A stretch of DNA of 64,000 bases from Streptomyces sp. AC550_RSS872 (GCF_019049285.1 NZ_JAGMUL010000020.1:81718-145717), one strand, 5' to 3'. Shown: positions 7,195 to 16,700, numbered from the stretch's first letter. Numbers and translations are program-made. Notes: generated from the sequence alone by a model not told the origin.

Positions 7195-7865
7195 TCAGTC
7201 GATGTCGGGGTCGTCGGACTCTTCGAGGAGGCGGCTCGCGAGGTCGTCGGCCCACTCCACGGCCCACGTGCGCAGAGCGGTGATGGTGGCATGGTCGAGG
7301 CCGTAGGCGGTGAAGGCTTCGTCGTCGGTCCACTCGGCGCCGGTGAGGTTCGCCTGGAGGTCCTCGCGCTCGAAGCGGCCACGGTGTGGCGGCGGCCGAA
7401 CTCCTCGAGCTCGGCATTTGTCCAGCGGCGGGAAGTGGCGAACACGTCGATCAGATCGCGGGGCGCGCCGCGATCGGCGAGGGCACGGACCTTGGTCCCG
7501 ATCACGTCCTCCTCGGCGAGGACAGGTCCGTACGGGCTCTGGGCGACGGGTCGCCAGAAGATCTCTTTGAGGATGTCGACTTCGCACTCCTGCCCGGTGG
7601 CGGGGTCCGTCACGGTGAAGCGAGCGGACAGCGGGGCGGTCTCCAGTGCCTGCACCTTCCAGCCGCGGGCTGTCAGGCCGCTGCGCAGAGTGCGGCCGCG
7701 ATGTCCGCCATGGGCGCCGGGTTCTCGGTGGCGACATCAAGGTCTTGGCTGGGTCGGTTCACGAGGCGGGTGCGCCCTCACGGCATACCCGCCGGTGAGG
7801 ACCAGGGGATACGGCGAGCCGAGGGAGAACACATCCGCCAGGAGCCGCGTGTGCAGCTCCGGCAT
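7195..7865 (-). pseudogene. frameshifted AbiEii/AbiGii-type nucleotidyltransferase toxin
   Basis: It starts at the ATG at 7865 (MPELHTRLLADVFSLGSPYPLVLTGGYAVRAH), then needs a frame change near 7765 (LVNRPSQDLDVATENPAPMADIAAAL), a second near 7690 (LRSGLTARGWKVQALETAPLSARF...ECEVDILKEIFWRP...GTKVRALADRGAPRDLIDVFATSRR) and a third near 7380 (FEREDLQANL...WADDLASRLLEESDDPDID). GGYAVRAH and SQDLDVAT are the expected nucleotidyltransferase elements. Three frame changes mark a decayed gene. Its stop-to-start gap to the intact upstream gene is only 5 nt, so the two once formed an operon. Confidence 0.7.
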
Positions 7866-7870
7866 GTCCG

Positions 7871-8263
7871 TCACGCGGCTGCCCGCGAACGGGAGGCAAG
7901 CTCGGGGAAGGCGTCCTCCCACACGGTGCGCACGGTGCGGCCGACGAGGGTGCGCAGCACGGGCCACAGCTCGAGGAGTAGATCCCGGTTGAGGTAGCGG
8001 GGGAGATCGTCGTGCAGGCCCTCGTGCAGGACGGTGCTGTACAGGCCCATGCGCTGGCGTGGGTTGTCCAGGTCGTACGAGGTCATCCCGGACCATGCCA
8101 GGTGCAGCGGCAGCTCCACGACGCCGTGGGCCGGTCCGTGCAGCTCGTCCAGTGACTCCGGTAGACGGCGCCGGAACTTTTCCCGGTACAGCGCGAGGTC
8201 CTCGGCGTCTGCGCCCGAGAGCTCCCTCGGCCCGGGTCCGGTGTGCTGCGGGTGGGAGGCCAT
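7871..8263 (-). CDS. conserved protein paired with AbiEii-type toxin (possible antitoxin)
   Basis: A 130-aa intact protein: EDLALYREKFRRRLPESLDELHGPAHGVVELPLHLAWSGMTSYDLDNPRQRMGLYSTVLHEG, then LNRDLLLELWPVLRTLVGRTVRTVWEDAFPEL. AAGGGAGG precedes the ATG at 8263. I remember similar proteins directly upstream of AbiEii-like nucleotidyltransferases in Streptomyces, so an antitoxin or partner role is plausible but unproven. Here it survives although the toxin is broken. Confidence 0.65.
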   Translation of the reverse strand: MASHPQHTGPGPRELSGADAEDLALYREKFRRRLPESLDELHGPAHGVVELPLHLAWSGMTSYDLDNPRQRMGLYSTVLHEGLHDDLPRYLNRDLLLELWPVLRTLVGRTVRTVWEDAFPELASRSRAAA

Positions 8264-8511
8264 GCCTCCCTTATGGCGGCCGCACAGGGGCAGGGGCTTG
8301 TGGCTTCAGCCAAGGAGTCAATGTCACTGTCTGTGTCCGTCGCCCAGCGGCTCACGGAGGGCAAAAGTGCTGCTCAGAGGCGTAACAGAGGCAGGTAGAG
8401 GAGATCACCCGCATCGCTTCTCCCCAGAGACTCCCCAGAGCCGATTCCGGCCCGATCCGTGACCGGTGCGAGAGCAAAGACCGCACAAGAACTGAGCTCG
8501 GCAAGATGGAC

Positions 8512-9672
8512 TCAGAGCCAGTCCCGCCGCTTGAAAATCACGTACAAACTTACGCAAACCACCCCCATCAGGCCGATCGCAAACGGGTATCCGAAAGTCC
8601 AGCCCAGCTCCGGAATGTGCTTGAAGTTCATGCCGTAGATAGTTCCAACCAGCGTGGGAGCAAACAGAATCGCCGCCCACGACGAGATCTTCTTGATCTC
8701 CTCGTTCTGCTCGAACCCCGCCTCCGCCAACGCCCGCATCTCCGCGTTCTGTTGCTGTGTCACCAGCGTCGCGTTGACCGTGAGGATCTCCGTGAGGGCC
8801 TGGCGGAAGCCGTCGACGCGTTCGCTGGTGTGGGTGACGTGGTCGGCCACGTCGCGGAGGTAGCGCTGGAGTTCCTCGTCCGTGCCGTATTTGGAGAAGC
8901 CGGCCATCAGGCCGTGCAGCATGCCGACGAGCGGGCGGGTGGCGCGCTGGAACTCGACCATTTCCCGGGAGAGTTCGTAGATACGGCGGGAGACCTCGGG
9001 GTCGCCGCGGAAGACCTCGGTCTCGATCTCGTCGATGTCGTTCTGGACGCCCGTCACCACCGGCACGTAGCCGTCGACCACGGCGTCCAGTATCGCGTAG
9101 AGCACCGCCTCCGGGCCGAGTTTGAGCAGCTCCGGAGTCTCCTCCATGCGGCGTCGCACCGCCGAGAGGTCGGGGGCGGCGCCGTGGCGGACCGTGATCA
9201 CGAAGTCGGGGCCGACGAAGACGTGGAGTTCGCCGAAGTCGACCTCCTCGGGTGCGTCCAGGTAGCGGGCCGCACGCAGGACCACGAAGAGGGTGTCGCC
9301 GTAGCGCTCCAGCTTGGGCCGCTGGTGAGCCTCCATGGCGTCCTCGACCGCGAGCGGGTGCAGGTCGAACTCCGCGGCGAGGGAGAGGAGTTCGGCCTCG
9401 GTCGGGCGGGCCAGGCCGATCCAGGCCATGCCGGAGGGCTGGTCGCGCAGTTCGTGGAAGGTCTCGGCGAGGGTGGCGGGGGAGGAGACCCGGACGCCGT
9501 CCTGGTACAACGCCGCCTCCACGACGCTCGCCACCTCGGTGGAGTCGGCTGCCGAAGAGGAGGTCGACGGGGCCGGGGGCGGTGGCTCCGGGGGCCGTGG
9601 CGGGGTCAGGGCTCGGCGCCACACGGACTTCATGGGGTTCTTCGAGGCGGGGCGGGCGCGTCGCTCGGACAT
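8512..9672 (-). CDS. corA: CorA-type magnesium/cobalt transporter
   Basis: A 386-aa CorA-family protein. A Pro/Ser-rich N-terminal tail of about 45 residues precedes the cytoplasmic domain (FHELRDQPSGMAWIGLARPTEAELLSLAAEFDLHPLAVEDAM), a long helical stalk and two C-terminal membrane helices. The loop signature GMNF is present near residue 349 (YGMNFKHIPELGW), and the protein ends with a basic KRRDWL. CorA pentamers move Mg2+ and Co2+ across the inner membrane. It appears monocistronic and is divergent from the AlkZ-like gene. Confidence 0.95.
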   Translation of the reverse strand: MSERRARPASKNPMKSVWRRALTPPRPPEPPPPAPSTSSSAADSTEVASVVEAALYQDGVRVSSPATLAETFHELRDQPSGMAWIGLARPTEAELLSLAAEFDLHPLAVEDAMEAHQRPKLERYGDTLFVVLRAARYLDAPEEVDFGELHVFVGPDFVITVRHGAAPDLSAVRRRMEETPELLKLGPEAVLYAILDAVVDGYVPVVTGVQNDIDEIETEVFRGDPEVSRRIYELSREMVEFQRATRPLVGMLHGLMAGFSKYGTDEELQRYLRDVADHVTHTSERVDGFRQALTEILTVNATLVTQQQNAEMRALAEAGFEQNEEIKKISSWAAILFAPTLVGTIYGMNFKHIPELGWTFGYPFAIGLMGVVCVSLYVIFKRRDWL

Positions 9673-9699
9673 GGCGGCTGCCTCCCGGACGAGACGACG

Positions 9700-9782
9700 A
9701 GTACGTGTACGTGCGTGTCAGTGGGTCTGTGCGTGTTCCTGCGAGTGTGCCTGTGCCTGTGCCTGCGTGTGCGTGTGCGTGA
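9700..9782. repeat. alternating purine-pyrimidine low-complexity tract
   Basis: The stretch is dominated by GT, GC and TGCC units such as GTACGTGTACGTGCGTGT and TGTGCCTGTGCCTG. It lies just upstream of corA on its promoter side. Such DNA can adopt Z-form; any regulatory meaning is speculation. Confidence 0.5.
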
Positions 9783-9891
9783 TCTCGGAGCAGGATATAC
9801 GGGGCGAATGACCAGGGCGGGGCCGGCCGATCCTGGATTCCGTGAGAGTTGCGGACCGCAGCTGTCCGCAAGCCTCACTAGCGTGCGGAGC

Positions 9892-11016
9892 ATGACGAAG
9901 TCGACCAAGGCGGCGAAAGCGGTGGCCGCAACAGGCCCCGTCCTCACCACCCGCGCCCTCAACCGTGCCACCCTCGACCGGCAGCTCCTGCTGCGCCGCT
10001 CGCCGTTGTCCGCCATGGCGGCCGTGGAACACCTCGTCGGCCTCCAGGCCCAGGAGGTCAAACCGCCGTACTACGCCCTCGCCGCCCGTCTCGACGGCTT
10101 CACGCCCGAGGACCTCGCCGGGCCGCTGGCCGACCGCAGCGCCGTACGCATCGTCACCCTGCGTTCGACGATCCATCTGCACACCGCCGACGACAGCCTC
10201 ACCCTGCGTCCGCTGGTCCAGCCCGTCCGGGACCGGGAGGTGAAGCTCTTCCGCAAGGGCCTCGTCGGCGTCGACCTGGACCGGCTCGCCGTCGTCGCCC
10301 GCGACCTCGTCGAGGCCGAGCCCCGCACCATGAAGCAGCTGCGGGAGGCCCTCAGCGCCGAGTGGCCGGACGCGGACCCGCAGTCCCTGGCCATCGCCGC
10401 CCGCTGCGCGCTCCCCCTCGTGCAGGTCACGCCACGCGGGCTGTGGGGCCGCAGCGCCCAGGTCTCCCTCACCACCGCCGAGCACTGGCTGGGCCGCCCC
10501 GCCGAGCCGGCCGCCTCCCCGGACGACACGGTGCTGCGCTATCTGGCCGCCTTCGGGCCGGCCTCCGTGAGGGACATGCAGACCTGGTCAGGGCTGACCC
10601 GGATGCGCGCCGCCTTCGAACGGCTCCGCCCTCGGCTGCTCACCTTCCAGGACGAGAACGGCGTCGAGCTCTTCGACCTCCCCGACGCCCCGCGCCCCGA
10701 CCCCGGCACCCCGGCCCCGCCCCGCTTCCTGCCCGAGTTCGACAACCTGCTCCTCTCCCACGCCGACCGCACCCGCGTGATCCCGCCCGCGAACCGTGGC
10801 CGCACCTGGCAGGCCAACACCTTCTACTGCCCGCTCCTCGTCGACGGCTTCCTCGCGGGCGTGTGGCGGATCCTCGGCGACGCCCTCGTCATCGAGCCCT
10901 TCAGCACGCTCACCAAGGCCCGGCGGAGGGAAGTGACCGAGGAAGCGGCGCGCATGCTTCAGGTCACGCACCCGGAGGAGGCCTACGACATTCGCTTCGG
11001 GACCGTCATTGCGTAG
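9892..11016 (+). CDS. AlkZ-like DNA glycosylase / winged-helix DNA-binding domain protein
   Basis: A 374-aa protein of the HTH_42 (AlkZ/YcaQ-like) family, whose Streptomyces founder AlkZ unhooks azinomycin interstrand crosslinks. Visible landmarks are the N-terminal LTTRALNRATLDRQLLL, the QxQ element in HLVGLQAQEVKPPYYALAARL, STIHLHTADD, three winged-helix units, LLPEFDNLLLSHADR and the C-terminal beta part VDGFLAGVWRI. Housekeeping paralogues are common, so substrate is unknown. The ATG at 9892 has GGAG just upstream. It converges with the LysE gene, with only 14 nt between stops. Confidence 0.85.
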   Translation: MTKSTKAAKAVAATGPVLTTRALNRATLDRQLLLRRSPLSAMAAVEHLVGLQAQEVKPPYYALAARLDGFTPEDLAGPLADRSAVRIVTLRSTIHLHTADDSLTLRPLVQPVRDREVKLFRKGLVGVDLDRLAVVARDLVEAEPRTMKQLREALSAEWPDADPQSLAIAARCALPLVQVTPRGLWGRSAQVSLTTAEHWLGRPAEPAASPDDTVLRYLAAFGPASVRDMQTWSGLTRMRAAFERLRPRLLTFQDENGVELFDLPDAPRPDPGTPAPPRFLPEFDNLLLSHADRTRVIPPANRGRTWQANTFYCPLLVDGFLAGVWRILGDALVIEPFSTLTKARRREVTEEAARMLQVTHPEEAYDIRFGTVIA

Positions 11017-11030
11017 TCGGGCACAGGTCC

Positions 11031-11678
11031 TCAGTCCGCGCGGCCCGTCACCGCCACCGTCACCCCTAGCCCGATCATGGTGAAGCCACCCGCCCCGCCG
11101 ATCAGTGACAGCCGCCGGTCGGAGCGGGCGAACCAGGTGCGGGTCGCGGACGCGGTCAGCCCCCACAGGGTGTCCGTGACCAGGCCGATCAGGATCGGGA
11201 CCAGGCCCAGCACCAGCATCTGCATGGGGACCCGGCCCGCCGACTGGTCCACGAACTGCGGGAGTACGGCGGCGAAGAACACGATGCCCTTGGGGTTGGT
11301 GAGGCCGACCAGGGCGCCGTCGAGGACCGTCCGCAGGTCACCGCGGGCCGGACGTGCCGAGGCCGGTCCGGTCGCCGACACCCTCAGTTCCTTGCGATGC
11401 CGGAAAGCCTGCACGCCGAGGAACACGAGATAGGCCGCGCCCGCCAGCTTGATCGCGAGGTAGATCGCCACGGATCGCTCCACCAGCGAGCCGATGCCCA
11501 CCGCGACCGCGACCACCAGCAGATACGAGCCGAAGACATTGCCGACGGCCGTCGCCACCGCGGTGCGGCGGCCGTGGGCCAGCGCCCGTCCGATGATGAA
11601 CAGCACACTGGGTCCCGGGATCAGGATCACCAGCAGTGACATGGCCGCGAAGGCCAGCAGCCGATCGGCGGACACCAT
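11031..11678 (-). CDS. LysE/RhtB family amino-acid exporter
   Basis: A 215-aa membrane protein with five or six hydrophobic segments. The family signature is near the N-terminus: LLAFAAMSLLVILIPGPSVLFIIGRALAHGRRTAVATAVGNVFG. A second conserved stretch is GLTNPKGIVFFAAVLPQFV. Such exporters release amino acids or related metabolites. GGAGG sits 8 nt before the ATG at 11678, which is better spaced than the in-frame ATG at 11684. The gene is on its own on the minus strand. Confidence 0.9.
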   Translation of the reverse strand: MVSADRLLAFAAMSLLVILIPGPSVLFIIGRALAHGRRTAVATAVGNVFGSYLLVVAVAVGIGSLVERSVAIYLAIKLAGAAYLVFLGVQAFRHRKELRVSATGPASARPARGDLRTVLDGALVGLTNPKGIVFFAAVLPQFVDQSAGRVPMQMLVLGLVPILIGLVTDTLWGLTASATRTWFARSDRRLSLIGGAGGFTMIGLGVTVAVTGRAD

Positions 11679-11734
11679 GCCCATCACCTCCGTACGATTG
11701 CGGCCATTCAACCCCGGGGCGCGCGGACATGGAT

Positions 11735-11777
11735 AGGGGGCGTTGCGGGCCGCTCGTGGAGGCCCGCAACGCCCCCT
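11735..11777. terminator. 17-bp perfect hairpin after the trypsin-like protease gene
   Basis: The arms AGGGGGCGTTGCGGGCC and GGCCCGCAACGCCCCCT flank a 9-nt loop. It lies about 20 bp beyond the protease stop, on the minus-strand exit side, and also separates it from the lysE promoter. Confidence 0.8.
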
Positions 11778-11797
11778 GGTCTCTCACCCGTTCCCGG

Positions 11798-12586
11798 TCA
11801 GGACTCGACCTGTTCGGTCACCTCGTCCGAGAACGTGGTCAGCCGGGTGTAGATGCCCGGGTAACCGGCCTGGGCGCAGCCCTCGCCCCAGGAAGTGATC
11901 CCTGCCAGGACGCCCCCGATGATCAGGGGACCGCCGCTGTCGCCCTGGCAGGTGTCGACGCCGCCGGAGGTGTGTCCGGCGCAGACCATGTCGGACGGGA
12001 TGAAGTCCGACCCGTAGGAGCTCGCGCAGCTGGAGTTGGAGACCGTCGGCACGGTCGCCGTGCGCAGCTGGTTGGAGGAGCTGCCGCCCGAGGAGGTGGT
12101 GCCCCAGCCGATGATGCGGGCGGTGGTGCCGGCCGCGTACACGCCGGTGTCCGAGGAGCCGACGTACGACGCCGGGGTGTACGGCATCGACGTGGACAGG
12201 GTCAGCACGGCCACGTCGTTGCCCTCGGTGACGTCCGTGTAGTCCGGGTGGACCCAGATGTCGCTGACCTTGGCGACGGTGCCGTTCGTGCCGTCGAGGT
12301 AGGTGCGGCCGCCGACGACGCGGACGCTGCCTGCGCTCTCGCCGGCCAGGCAGTGGGCCGCCGTGACGACCTTGGTGGCCGACACCAGCGTGCCGCCGCA
12401 GAACTGCTTCTGCGAGGCGTCCGTGATCTGCATCATGAACGGGTACGCGGTCGTCGTGGTCGTGGTGCCGCCCACGATGCGGGAGGAGGCGGCCTCGGCG
12501 GTGGGGGCGTTGAGCAGTGCGGTCGCGGCGGCGGCAGCGGTCGCCGCGACGACGGCGGTCTTTCTTGCACGGGTGAGCCCGAACAT
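11798..12586 (-). CDS. secreted trypsin-like serine protease
   Basis: A 262-aa preproprotein. A signal peptide (about residues 1-34, RARKTAVVAATAAAAA then a cut near TAEAA) and a very short propeptide end at R-IVGG, the classical trypsin activation site. The catalytic triad is visible: TAAHC, NDVAVLTL and CQGDSGGP. The Asp six residues before the active Ser (DTCQGDS) predicts cleavage after Arg/Lys, as in Streptomyces griseus trypsin. Paired cysteines support extracellular disulphides. GAGGAG precedes the ATG at 12586; longer in-frame starts are not needed. Confidence 0.95.
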   Translation of the reverse strand: MFGLTRARKTAVVAATAAAAATALLNAPTAEAASSRIVGGTTTTTTAYPFMMQITDASQKQFCGGTLVSATKVVTAAHCLAGESAGSVRVVGGRTYLDGTNGTVAKVSDIWVHPDYTDVTEGNDVAVLTLSTSMPYTPASYVGSSDTGVYAAGTTARIIGWGTTSSGGSSSNQLRTATVPTVSNSSCASSYGSDFIPSDMVCAGHTSGGVDTCQGDSGGPLIIGGVLAGITSWGEGCAQAGYPGIYTRLTTFSDEVTEQVES

Positions 12587-12808
12587 GAGACTCCTCAGGG
12601 GGAATTGCCGGTGGGGGGTCGCGCGGGTGTGGGGGGTTGTGCACGGGGGCCGCGGGACCGACCCCCGTGTGCCCGGCGAGCGGCACGCACTCAAGGTAGG
12701 TCCCGGAAGTTCCCCTTCCCAATGAGGGAACCCCCTAAGGGAGTTGGGCAGGGAAAACCCTCGGTCGGGTTCGGTCAAACCTCCGCGGACCGACAAAGAC
12801 GGGTGAAC

Positions 12809-15649
12809 TCACGTCGTGCGGCGCCCCGCCGCCAGTCTGACGATGTCGACCCGCGATCGGATCCCCAGCTTGCGGTATACGCGGGTCAGCGTCGCTTCGA
12901 CCGTTTTGACGCTGATGAACAGGCGCGCGGCGATCTCCCGGTTCGTCGCGCCCTCCATGACGAGTGCGGCGACCTGACGCTCCATCGAGGCGAGCCCGTC
13001 CAGAGCGGCCAGCCCGTCCAGGCCGTCGGGACCGCTCGGCGGCGAGACCGTGGGGGCGGCGGCCGCCCCCACGGGACGCGCCGCCGCGGCCGCCTCGACC
13101 TGCCGCAGCCAGGGCAGGGCCCGGCAGCGGCGGAACAGCCGGGCCGCCTCGTCGTACGACGTCGGACCGGGAGTGCGGGTGCGCAGCTGGGCCAGGGCGA
13201 ACGCGGCCCGGGCCTCCTCCAGGCTGTAGCCCAGATTGCCGAGCCGGTCCTGAGCCGACGTCAACTGGGCCACCGCGGCGTCCCGTTCGCCGCGTGCCGC
13301 GCGCAGCAGTGCCTCGGCGCGGTCCAGTACGGCCAGCACGCTCTCACGGTCCAGCCGCACGGCCACCTCGCGCGTGACGTCGATGACGTCCTGTGCCTCC
13401 GCGATCTCGCCGCTGCGTACCAGTGCCTCGGCGAGGTCGCCGTGCCAGCGACCGCGCGCCGGGTCGGTGATGCCGAGGCCCTGCTCCACCTCACGCACCC
13501 GGCGCAGCGACACGACGGCCGCCTCGACGTCCCCGGCCACCAACTGGGCGTGCCCCAGGGCGGCCAGGGCACGGGAGACGTACATCTGGTCGCCGTCCTC
13601 CTCGGCGTGCTCCACGGCTTCGCGCGCCAGCGCCAGCGCCCGGTCCACCTCGCCGCCCGCCGCCTCCGCGAGCGAGGTCAGCACGGCGGAGGCGACCTCG
13701 CCGATCCCCGTGTCACGGGCGAGGCGCAGGCTCTCGCGGGCCAGGTCCAGGGCGCGCCCGCAGTGCCCGGAGTGCAGCTCGGTCTCGGCCACCCCGCGCA
13801 GGAAGTGCACCTCGCTCTCGACCGACCCGCGCCTGCGCACCTCGCGCAGCAGGGCGGTGACCGTGGCGCGGGCCTCGGCCAGCTGGTCGCTCATGATCAG
13901 CCAGCGGAACCGGGAGTAGCCGGCGCCGTTGTGATGGCACGCCACCCTCGGGTCCTGCGGCTCCTCCAGCGCCCGCCGGATGGTCGCGGGCGCGTCCGCG
14001 TGGCCCATCAGCGTCTCGATCTGGGCCTGGAAGGCGAGCGCCATCAGCTCGGTGTACCGGTCGCCGGCCCGCCCGGCCAGCTCCGCCGCGTACGCCGCCT
14101 CGCCGCGGGCCTCGTCGAAGTCGCCCTCCACGAGCAGGGCGCGCCAGGTGAGTTGGTAGTGGACCAGGGCGAGCAGCCGCGGGTCGTCGCCGGCGTCGGC
14201 CAGGGCCTGCGGGAAGATCGCGTCGACCTCCGTCATGGCGTGGCCCGCCGTGTCGATCACGATGATCCAGGCCCGCACCCGGTCCTCGGGCACGGTCGTA
14301 CGGCTCAGCACCTCCCGGGCGATGTCCCGGGCGAGGTCCAGCTCACCGGCGGTGATCGCGTCCTCGGCGGCTGTCAGCCGCACCACTTCCGGGCTCGGCT
14401 CGCTGTCCGCCGGCGTGTGCCGGGCGGCGAGCAGCCCCAGCTGCGCGGCCACTGACGGCGCGCCCCGGTCCCGGGCCAGGGCCGCGGCCTCGGCGAGGCG
14501 GGCGGCGACCTCCGGGTCGGTGCCGTGGGTCGCGAGGGCCAGGTGCCGGGCGCGTTCGATCGGGTCGGAGGCCGCCGTGGACAGCGCGGCGTGTGCGGCC
14601 CGGCGCTCCTGCGCGGGCGCCTCCGCGTACAGCGCGGCCGAGACCATCGGGTGGGCGAACCGTACGGCGGGACCCTCGGGCTCGGTCGCCAGCAGCCCGA
14701 GCGCGGCCGCCTGGGCGGTCTCGGCCTCGGCGTTGTCCCGGCCGGCCGCGTGCAGCAGAGCCACCGTCGGGCGGGCACCGGCGCTCGCCACGAGGAGGGT
14801 GCGGCGGGCCTCCTCGGACAGCATCTCCAGGCGGTTCAGCACCAGGGCGCGCAGCGAGGTGGGCACTGGCAGGGGCTCGCCGGGGCGGGGCGGGGTGGGG
14901 TTCTCGGCGAGGGCGCGGGCCAGTTCCAGGGCGAACAGGGCGTTGCCGCCGCTGGTGCGGTGGATGTCCCGGACCGTGGAGCGGGGCAGGCCGGTGTAGC
15001 CGCGGTGGTCGAGCAGGGCGGACAGCTGGGCGCGCGAGAGGGGGCCCAGCCGCACGGCGAGGGTGTCGGGCGGGGACGCGCGTAGATGGCGGTCGTACTC
15101 CTGGCCCTCGGTCCGGACCGCGAACAGCATGCGCACGGGGGTGTCGCCGAGCCGCCGGGCGGCGAAACCGAGGAGCTCGGCGCTGGCCGGATCCAGCCAC
15201 TGGAGGTCGTCGGCGACGACGAGGACGGGGCCGGTGGCGGCGAGGGCGCGCAGCGCGGACAGTACGGCCAGGCGCAGCGCGAGGCCGTCGCGCTGGAGGG
15301 TGGACTCGCCGCGGCCGGTGAGCGCCGACTCCAGCGCGGTGCGCTGCGCGGCGGGGAGCCGCTCGGACACCTCGTCCAGGACCAGGCCGAGGAGGTCGGC
15401 CAGGGCGAGGAAGGGAAGGTGGGATTCCGACTCCGTGGGCGAGCAGCGCAGCACGGTGCGCGCCGCCCCGCCGTATTCCCCGGCCAATGCCCGCAGGACG
15501 GTCGACTTCCCAATTCCGGCGGGCCCGTGAAGCAGCACGCTGCCGCCCCGCCCGAGCTGCTCACGTGCCGCCGTGAACAGTTCCTCCCTGCCGATGACCA
15601 GGTCGGGGCGGCATCTGGCAGGCTCCTTGAAGTCCCGTCGCACGGTCAC
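12809..15649 (-). CDS. LAL-type LuxR family ATP-binding transcriptional regulator
   Basis: A 946-aa large ATP-binding LuxR regulator. An N-terminal AAA-type ATPase has Walker A GPAGIGKST (about residues 41-49) and Walker B VLVVADDLQWLD. The long middle is helical TPR-like repeats. The C-terminus is a LuxR helix-turn-helix: MERQVAALVMEGATNREIAARLFISVKTVEATLTRVYRKLGIRSRVDIVRL. LALs activate catabolic or antibiotic clusters in response to small molecules and ATP state. No biosynthetic cluster is visible here; the repeat region at 15.9-16.7 kb lies upstream. Confidence 0.93.
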   Translation of the reverse strand: MTVRRDFKEPARCRPDLVIGREELFTAAREQLGRGGSVLLHGPAGIGKSTVLRALAGEYGGAARTVLRCSPTESESHLPFLALADLLGLVLDEVSERLPAAQRTALESALTGRGESTLQRDGLALRLAVLSALRALAATGPVLVVADDLQWLDPASAELLGFAARRLGDTPVRMLFAVRTEGQEYDRHLRASPPDTLAVRLGPLSRAQLSALLDHRGYTGLPRSTVRDIHRTSGGNALFALELARALAENPTPPRPGEPLPVPTSLRALVLNRLEMLSEEARRTLLVASAGARPTVALLHAAGRDNAEAETAQAAALGLLATEPEGPAVRFAHPMVSAALYAEAPAQERRAAHAALSTAASDPIERARHLALATHGTDPEVAARLAEAAALARDRGAPSVAAQLGLLAARHTPADSEPSPEVVRLTAAEDAITAGELDLARDIAREVLSRTTVPEDRVRAWIIVIDTAGHAMTEVDAIFPQALADAGDDPRLLALVHYQLTWRALLVEGDFDEARGEAAYAAELAGRAGDRYTELMALAFQAQIETLMGHADAPATIRRALEEPQDPRVACHHNGAGYSRFRWLIMSDQLAEARATVTALLREVRRRGSVESEVHFLRGVAETELHSGHCGRALDLARESLRLARDTGIGEVASAVLTSLAEAAGGEVDRALALAREAVEHAEEDGDQMYVSRALAALGHAQLVAGDVEAAVVSLRRVREVEQGLGITDPARGRWHGDLAEALVRSGEIAEAQDVIDVTREVAVRLDRESVLAVLDRAEALLRAARGERDAAVAQLTSAQDRLGNLGYSLEEARAAFALAQLRTRTPGPTSYDEAARLFRRCRALPWLRQVEAAAAARPVGAAAAPTVSPPSGPDGLDGLAALDGLASMERQVAALVMEGATNREIAARLFISVKTVEATLTRVYRKLGIRSRVDIVRLAAGRRTT

Positions 15650-15887
15650 CGCTCCCCTCCGTGTGTCGTGTCCGGGCCAATATTAGGCAACGGATCTTTG
15701 AAATTCGGACGGACGACATGGTGAGGCAAATAACAGCTGTGGAGGGTTCACGATCGTCTGGGAGAAATTCAAGGCGCCGATGAATGAATGGACGCTCGTC
15801 GGGGCGTGCTGAACCACACGCCGACGACCGGCTACGGCCCGCTCCGCGTCGGCTGTGCCAACGCCCCTGCCCGCCGCATCCATGCCG

Positions 15888-16690
15888 CCGCCCCGGCCCG
15901 CCGTGTTCACGCCGCCGACCGTGGCCGCCGTGGCTGCCCCGGCGCCCCTGCCTGCTGCGTTCGAGCCTTCGACGCTGTCTGCCCCATCCCCGATGCCTAC
16001 CCCATCGGCCGCGGGTACGGCACCGACCTTGCCGACCGCGTCCGCGTCGCCGCCTCGGTCCGTCGCGTTCACGAAGCCGCGCCGGTCTGCCGCGGCTATG
16101 GCAGTGCCCCTGCCTGCTGCGTTCCCACCGTTGACCCCGTCCGCCGTATCCATACCTACCTCGCCCGCCGCGGGGAGGGCAGCGATCTCGCCGGCCGCGT
16201 CCGCGTCGGTGCCTCGGTCCGTCGTGTTCACGCCGCCGCGCCGGTCCGCGTGGCTGCGGCGGCGCCGCTGTCCGTCGTGTTCGTGCCGTCGTCCCTGTCC
16301 GCCGCGTCCACACTCTCTGCTCCGCCTGCCGTGGGGAGGGCAGCGGCCCGTTTCGCCGCGTCCGCGTCGGTGCCTCGGTCCGTCGTGTTCACGCCGCCGC
16401 GCCGGTCCGCGTGGCTGCGGCGGCGCCGCTGTCCGTCGTGTTCGTGCCGTCCTCCCCGTCCGCCGCGTCCACACCCTCTACTCCGCCTGCCGTGGGTACG
16501 GCGTCGACCTTGTCGGCCGCGTCCGCGTCGGTGCCTCGGTCCGTCGCGTTCACTCCGCCACCCCGGCCCGCGGCGGCTACCGCATCGCCCCTGCCTGCCG
16601 CACCTACCCCGCTCACCCCGCCTGCCACGACTCCGCCCGGCCTCTGCGGCAGCGCCCCTGTCCGCCGTGCGCGCGACCACCCCGCCGACC
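15888..16690. repeat. degenerate minisatellite, about five units of 159-164 bp
   Basis: The marker GCCTCGGTCCGTCG begins units at 16052, 16211, 16372 and 16533 (spacings 159, 161, 161), and an older unit starts near 15888. Units at 16211 and 16372 are nearly identical. A 159-bp period keeps frame, but 161 breaks it, so translations on either strand shift between Pro/Ala/Ser-rich and Asp/Gly/Ala-rich repeats. I see no ribosome site or domain. It could be a decayed repeat-protein gene. Both flanking regulators read leftward. Confidence 0.75.
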
Positions 16691-16700
16691 TGTCCCGCCC

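Noticed and set aside
8506..9891. Plus-strand frame running through corA into the AlkZ-like gene as one long protein
   Set aside because: It is antisense to corA; the glycosylase fold begins at the ATG at 9892 with its own ribosome site.
15683..16474. 263-aa minus-strand ORF over the minisatellite as an intact gene
   Set aside because: It crosses repeats that change frame, has no recognised domain or ribosome site, and its end reads into ordinary intergenic DNA.
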